DNA of 7,912 nt, from NCBI GenBank assembly GCA_946409855.1, contig CAMJXZ010000146.1, forward strand, positions 1-7,912. The letters are read 5' to 3'. The notes beneath the pieces are model-generated. The model was not told the origin of the DNA and made no database searches. It saw only the letters and a program-made list of their open reading frames with translations. Both the position numbers and the translations under genes were made by a program. This stretch comes from an uncultured Clostridia bacterium. GTDB lineage: Bacteria; Bacillota; Clostridia; Christensenellales; Aristaeellaceae. Positions 4,835-7,912 of this stretch are shown here, one piece after another. The number at the start of each line of letters is the position of its first letter. The stretch's first letter is position 1.

Positions 4835-7183
4835 ATGGACAAATCGCTCCGTGTGCTGGAGTTCAATAAAATCCTCGACCGGCTTTCCGCTTTCGCCCTG
4901 ACGGACCTGGGCAAGGAGAAATGCGCCGCCCTCGTGCCGATCTCCGATTTTGCCGAAATCCGGAAAGCGCAGAATGAAACGGAAGAAGCCTCCGTCATTC
5001 TTTCCTATCAGGGAGGCAGCCCGCTGATCGGCTTTACCGATGTGCGGCCGTACCTTTCCCTGGCCCGCAAAGGATCCACCCTTTCTCAGAAAGCGCTGCT
5101 TTCCGTGGCGGAAGCGCTCCGCGCCGCCCGCGCCGCCCGCGCCGGGCTGGTGACCGAAAGGGAGAACACGCCCTTCATCACGTCCTGCGCCTCCCGCCTG
5201 CAGGTTTTCAAGCAGCTGGAGGAAGACATTACCGGCGCCATCCTCAGCGAGGATGAGATGTCCGATCACGCCAGCCCCACGCTCTATGACATCCGGCGGA
5301 ACATCACCCGCGCCAACGAAAAGGTGCGCACGAAGCTGAATCAGATGGTGCGGGGGGAAATCTCCAAGTACCTGCAGGAGCCCATCGTCACCGTCCGGAA
5401 CGGCAGGTATGTCATCCCCGTCCGCTCCGAATACCGGGCGAATGTTCCGGGCATCGTGCAGGACCAGTCCTCTACCGGCGCGACGCTCTTCGTGGAGCCC
5501 CTGGCCGTTGTGGAGCTGAGCAACGAGATCCGGGAATGGACGGCCAAGGAACGGGAAGAGATCGAGCGGATCCTGGCCGCCCTGTCCGCCGCGGTCGGCG
5601 AAAAAGCGGACCTGATCGAGCAGAACATCGCCATCCTGACCCATCTTGATTTTTGCTTTGCCAAAGGAAAGCTCGCCCACGAAATGCACGCGGTCAGCCC
5701 GAAGCTCAATCAGGACGGGATGATCCGGCTGCTGCGCGTGCGCCACCCGCTGATCGACCCGGACAAGGTGGTGCCCTGCACGCTGGACCTGGGGATCACG
5801 TTCACTTCCCTGATCATCACCGGCCCTAACACGGGCGGCAAGACCGTGACGCTGAAAACAGTCGGCCTGCTTACGCTGATGGCGCAGGCCGGGCTGCAGA
5901 TCCCCGGCGAACTGGGCACCGAACTGGCGGTTTTCAACCGCGTCTTTGCGGACATCGGCGACGAGCAGTCCATCGAGCAGTCGCTGTCCACCTTCTCCTC
6001 CCACATGACGAACATTGTGTCCATCATGGAGCAGGTGTCCGAAAACGACCTGGTGCTGTTTGACGAGCTGGGCGCCGGGACCGACCCGACCGAAGGCGCC
6101 GCCCTGGCGCAGGCCATTTTGCAGAGCCTGCTGAACCGGCAGATTCGGACCGTCGCCACCACGCACTACAGCGAGCTCAAAGCCTTCGCCCTGACCGCGG
6201 CCGGGGCGGAAAACGCCAGCGTCGAATTTGATATCGCCACGCTCAGGCCCACCTACCGGCTGTCGATCGGCGTGCCGGGCAAATCCAACGCGTTTGAAAT
6301 ATCGCGGAAGCTCGGGCTGGACGAAGGACTGATCGAGGACGCACGCAAACTGCTGAGCCATGAGGCGGTCCGTTTTGAGGATGTGATCGCCAACGCGGAA
6401 TACCACAAGCAGGTGGCGGAAAAAGAGCGGACCCTGGCCGAGCAGACCAGGCAGGAAACCGTGCGCCTCCGGGAAGAAGCGGAAAAGCTGTATGCCGAGA
6501 TGGAGGAAAAGAAGAAGAACGCCACCCAGAAATCCAAGGAGGAAGCCCGCAGGATCCTGGAAAACGCGCGCCGGGAAGCGCTGGATATCGTCAACGAGCT
6601 CAAGCATCTGAAGGCCAGCGAGGACAAAACAAAAGCCAACCAGCTGTACCGCAGGCTCGAAGGGGACCTGGATTCCCTTTCCGACCAGCTGGCCGCCAAT
6701 AAACCCCGGGTCGCCCAGAAAAACAGCCGGCCGCTGCAGCCGGGCGACCAGGTCAATATCCTGACCATCGGCGGGAAGGGCACGGTGCTCAAGCCCGCGG
6801 ATGATAAAGGCGAAGTGCTGGTCCAGGCCGGCATCCTCAAATGCAAGGTGCACCAGACGCAGCTGGAACTGCTGGAAGAAAAGAAAGCCGCGGGCAAGAC
6901 CCACGTCACAGCGCATAAGGATATGAAGGATATGCCTTCTGTCTCGCTGTCCTGCGACGTCCGCGGGCGCGCGCTGGACGAGGCCATCCAGGAAGTGGAT
7001 CTCTATCTGGACAACGCGGTGATGGCCGGGTACCACGAAGTCACCATTGTGCACGGAAAAGGCACCGGCGTTCTCCGGTCCGGCATTCAGCAGCATCTGC
7101 GCAAACATCCGCTGGTCAAAACCAGCAGGCTGGGCAAATACGGCGAAGGCGAAGACGGCGTTACCATTGTTACTTTAAAATAA
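4835..7183 (+). CDS. mutS2: Endonuclease/ribosome-associated ATPase MutS2
   Basis: The protein has 782 residues, the usual MutS2 length, and lacks the N-terminal mismatch-recognition domains of MutS. The opening, LRVLEFNKILDRLSAFA, is typical of the family. Residues about 1-310 form the core/lever region. The ATPase follows: Walker A GPNTGGKT at 330-337, Walker B LVLFDE at 406-411, D-loop GAGTDPTEG just after, and switch His at 444 in TTHYSE. A Lys/Glu-rich coiled coil spans about 505-625, a KOW-like beta domain about 634-685 (LQPGDQVNI), and a C-terminal Smr domain about 703-782 with CDVRG (707-711) and HGKGTGVLR (740-748). The usual LDLRG motif is CDVRG here; the Asp and Arg are kept. MutS2 was first linked to suppression of recombination; in B. 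subtilis it also acts on collided ribosomes. Which activity dominates here cannot be seen. The gene lies 31 bases after the U32 gene and 18 before the response regulator. Confidence 0.96.
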   Translation: MDKSLRVLEFNKILDRLSAFALTDLGKEKCAALVPISDFAEIRKAQNETEEASVILSYQGGSPLIGFTDVRPYLSLARKGSTLSQKALLSVAEALRAARAARAGLVTERENTPFITSCASRLQVFKQLEEDITGAILSEDEMSDHASPTLYDIRRNITRANEKVRTKLNQMVRGEISKYLQEPIVTVRNGRYVIPVRSEYRANVPGIVQDQSSTGATLFVEPLAVVELSNEIREWTAKEREEIERILAALSAAVGEKADLIEQNIAILTHLDFCFAKGKLAHEMHAVSPKLNQDGMIRLLRVRHPLIDPDKVVPCTLDLGITFTSLIITGPNTGGKTVTLKTVGLLTLMAQAGLQIPGELGTELAVFNRVFADIGDEQSIEQSLSTFSSHMTNIVSIMEQVSENDLVLFDELGAGTDPTEGAALAQAILQSLLNRQIRTVATTHYSELKAFALTAAGAENASVEFDIATLRPTYRLSIGVPGKSNAFEISRKLGLDEGLIEDARKLLSHEAVRFEDVIANAEYHKQVAEKERTLAEQTRQETVRLREEAEKLYAEMEEKKKNATQKSKEEARRILENARREALDIVNELKHLKASEDKTKANQLYRRLEGDLDSLSDQLAANKPRVAQKNSRPLQPGDQVNILTIGGKGTVLKPADDKGEVLVQAGILKCKVHQTQLELLEEKKAAGKTHVTAHKDMKDMPSVSLSCDVRGRALDEAIQEVDLYLDNAVMAGYHEVTIVHGKGTGVLRSGIQQHLRKHPLVKTSRLGKYGEGEDGVTIVTLK
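5120..5144 (+). repeat. Short in-frame 9-bp tandem repeat in mutS2
   Basis: The unit CGCGCCGCC occurs at 5120-5128 and 5129-5137, with a 7-base third partial copy at 5138-5144. Each unit codes Arg-Ala-Ala, giving an RAARAARAG run at residues 96-104 in the N-terminal helical region. Because the unit is a multiple of three, copy-number change would add or remove three residues without breaking the frame. Confidence 0.7.
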
Positions 7184-7201
7184 CGGACGGGAGGGGTTCT
7201 C

Positions 7202-7891
7202 ATGGCAGACAAACAGATGATCATGATCGTGGACGACGATCCGAACATTGCAAAGCTCATCCAGCTGCTGCTGGAAAAAGAAGGCTATGAAGTTTCCGTA
7301 CAGGAACGGGGCGACGAAGCGGTCGCCGCTTTCCAGAAAAATCCGCCCAACCTGATGCTGCTGGACGTGATGCTGCCCGGCATGGACGGCTGGCAGGTTT
7401 GCCGCGCCATCCGCCAGACCAGCGCGATCCCCATCATCATGCTGACCGCCAAGGACGACACGTTCGACAAGGTGCTCGGTCTGGAGCTCGGCGCGGACGA
7501 TTACATCACCAAGCCCTTTGAAAACAAGGAACTGGTAGCCCGCGTCAAGGCCGTGCTGCGCCGGACCAGCCAGAACGAGACCGAAAAGGGCACGCTTGCT
7601 TTCCCGGGCCTGACCATCAGCCAGGACAAGTATGAGGTGTATTTCCAGGGCAACCGTCTGGATCTGCCGCCCAAGGAGCTGGAGGTGCTGTACTATCTCG
7701 CCTCCTACCCCAATCATGTGTTTACCCGGGAGCAGCTGCTGGAGCAGGTATGGGGCTTTGACTTTTTCGGCGACAGCCGGACCGTCGATGTGCATATCAA
7801 GCGTCTGCGCGAAAAGCTGGTCGGCAGCGAAACGCTCGGCTGGCAGATCAAGACGGTGTGGGGCGTCGGATACAAATTCGAGGTAAAATAA
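7202..7891 (+). CDS. Two-component response regulator, OmpR/PhoB family
   Basis: This 229-residue protein is a complete DNA-binding response regulator. The receiver domain (about 5-120) has the acidic pair D11/D12, phosphoacceptor D55 in LLDVMLPGMDG, T82 in the LTAKDD segment, switch aromatic Y101, and K104 in the TKPF motif. The winged-helix effector domain (about 128-229) includes LPPKELEVLYYLA, the recognition helix RTVDVHIKRLREKL (193-206) and the C-terminal GVGYKF wing. A sensor kinase phosphorylates D55, dimerising the protein on direct-repeat DNA sites to control transcription. The stimulus and target genes are unknown. GGAGG at 7190-7194 lies 7 bases before the ATG, and the gene follows mutS2 by 18 bases with no terminator between. 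The next ATG begins one base after its stop, in the position expected for the partner kinase. The fold and family are clear; a specific name such as PhoP or WalR is not justified. Confidence 0.96.
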   Translation: MADKQMIMIVDDDPNIAKLIQLLLEKEGYEVSVQERGDEAVAAFQKNPPNLMLLDVMLPGMDGWQVCRAIRQTSAIPIIMLTAKDDTFDKVLGLELGADDYITKPFENKELVARVKAVLRRTSQNETEKGTLAFPGLTISQDKYEVYFQGNRLDLPPKELEVLYYLASYPNHVFTREQLLEQVWGFDFFGDSRTVDVHIKRLREKLVGSETLGWQIKTVWGVGYKFEVK

Positions 7892-7906
7892 CATGCAAAG
7901 CATGTT
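7890..7906. repeat. Inverted repeat over the start of the last gene
   Basis: AACATGC (7890-7896) and GCATGTT (7900-7906) are perfect 7-base arms with an AAA loop. The left arm contains the proposed ATG start at 7893-7895, so the hairpin in mRNA would enclose the start codon. It could dampen initiation, or it could be chance. Confidence 0.5.
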
Positions 7907-7912
7907 CATGCG
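7893..7912 (+). CDS. Start of a further gene, probably a sensor histidine kinase (3' end missing)
   Basis: An ATG at 7893 begins one base after the response regulator stop and is preceded by GAGG at 7880-7883 with 9 bases spacing. The visible frame reads MQSMFMR with three in-frame ATG codons (7893, 7902, 7908), so the exact start is uncertain. No domain is visible. The kinase call is inferred only from position: OmpR-type regulators are usually followed at once by their kinase gene. Confidence 0.45.

Noticed and set aside
4760..7108. A 782-codon open frame on the minus strand opposite mutS2
   Set aside because: It is opposite an unmistakable mutS2, has no recognisable domain, and has an unusual His/Gly/Gln/Phe-rich composition typical of the antisense of GC-rich genes whose codon bias removes stops.
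7175..7909. A 244-codon open frame on the minus strand opposite the response regulator
   Set aside because: The plus strand carries a complete response regulator with all catalytic residues; the antisense frame has no domain or ribosome binding site that I can see.

Overview
The window reads as a GC-rich member of the Bacillota, most likely class Clostridia. This rests on gene content and order (zapA, a long U32-family protein, then mutS2), strong AGGAG-type ribosome binding sites, a near-consensus sigma-A promoter, and AT-richness confined to the one real intergenic gap. The species cannot be named from the sequence. All supported genes lie on the + strand and coding density is very high.

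Layout. Bases 1-2094 hold the 3' part of a fused ATP-binding/permease ABC transporter gene of the MacB/FtsX type; its ATPase core lies upstream of the window. The 95-base gap that follows carries a sigma-A promoter (TTGACA, 17-base spacer, TATCAT) whose -35 box sits in the centre of an imperfect inverted repeat. From this promoter runs a tight cluster: zapA (cell division), a U32-family protein resembling the RNA-hydroxylating RlhA/TrhP group, mutS2 (ATPase plus Smr domain), and an OmpR/PhoB-type response regulator. The last 20 bases look like the beginning of a further gene, probably the partner sensor kinase. Spacings within the cluster are -8, +31, +18 and +1 bases, with no terminator seen between genes, so one transcript is likely.

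How the genes fit together. ZapA stabilises the FtsZ ring. The U32 protein probably hydroxylates a pyrimidine in rRNA or tRNA. MutS2 is known in Bacillus subtilis as a factor acting on collided ribosomes. The middle of the cluster therefore has a translation and RNA flavour, with a two-component system attached downstream. The zapA-U32-mutS2 order is ordinary for Clostridia. The less usual points are the attached two-component genes, the dyad around the promoter, and several small RNA-hairpin candidates. I see no mobile element, CRISPR array, tRNA or rRNA, and no strong evidence of a previously undescribed system.
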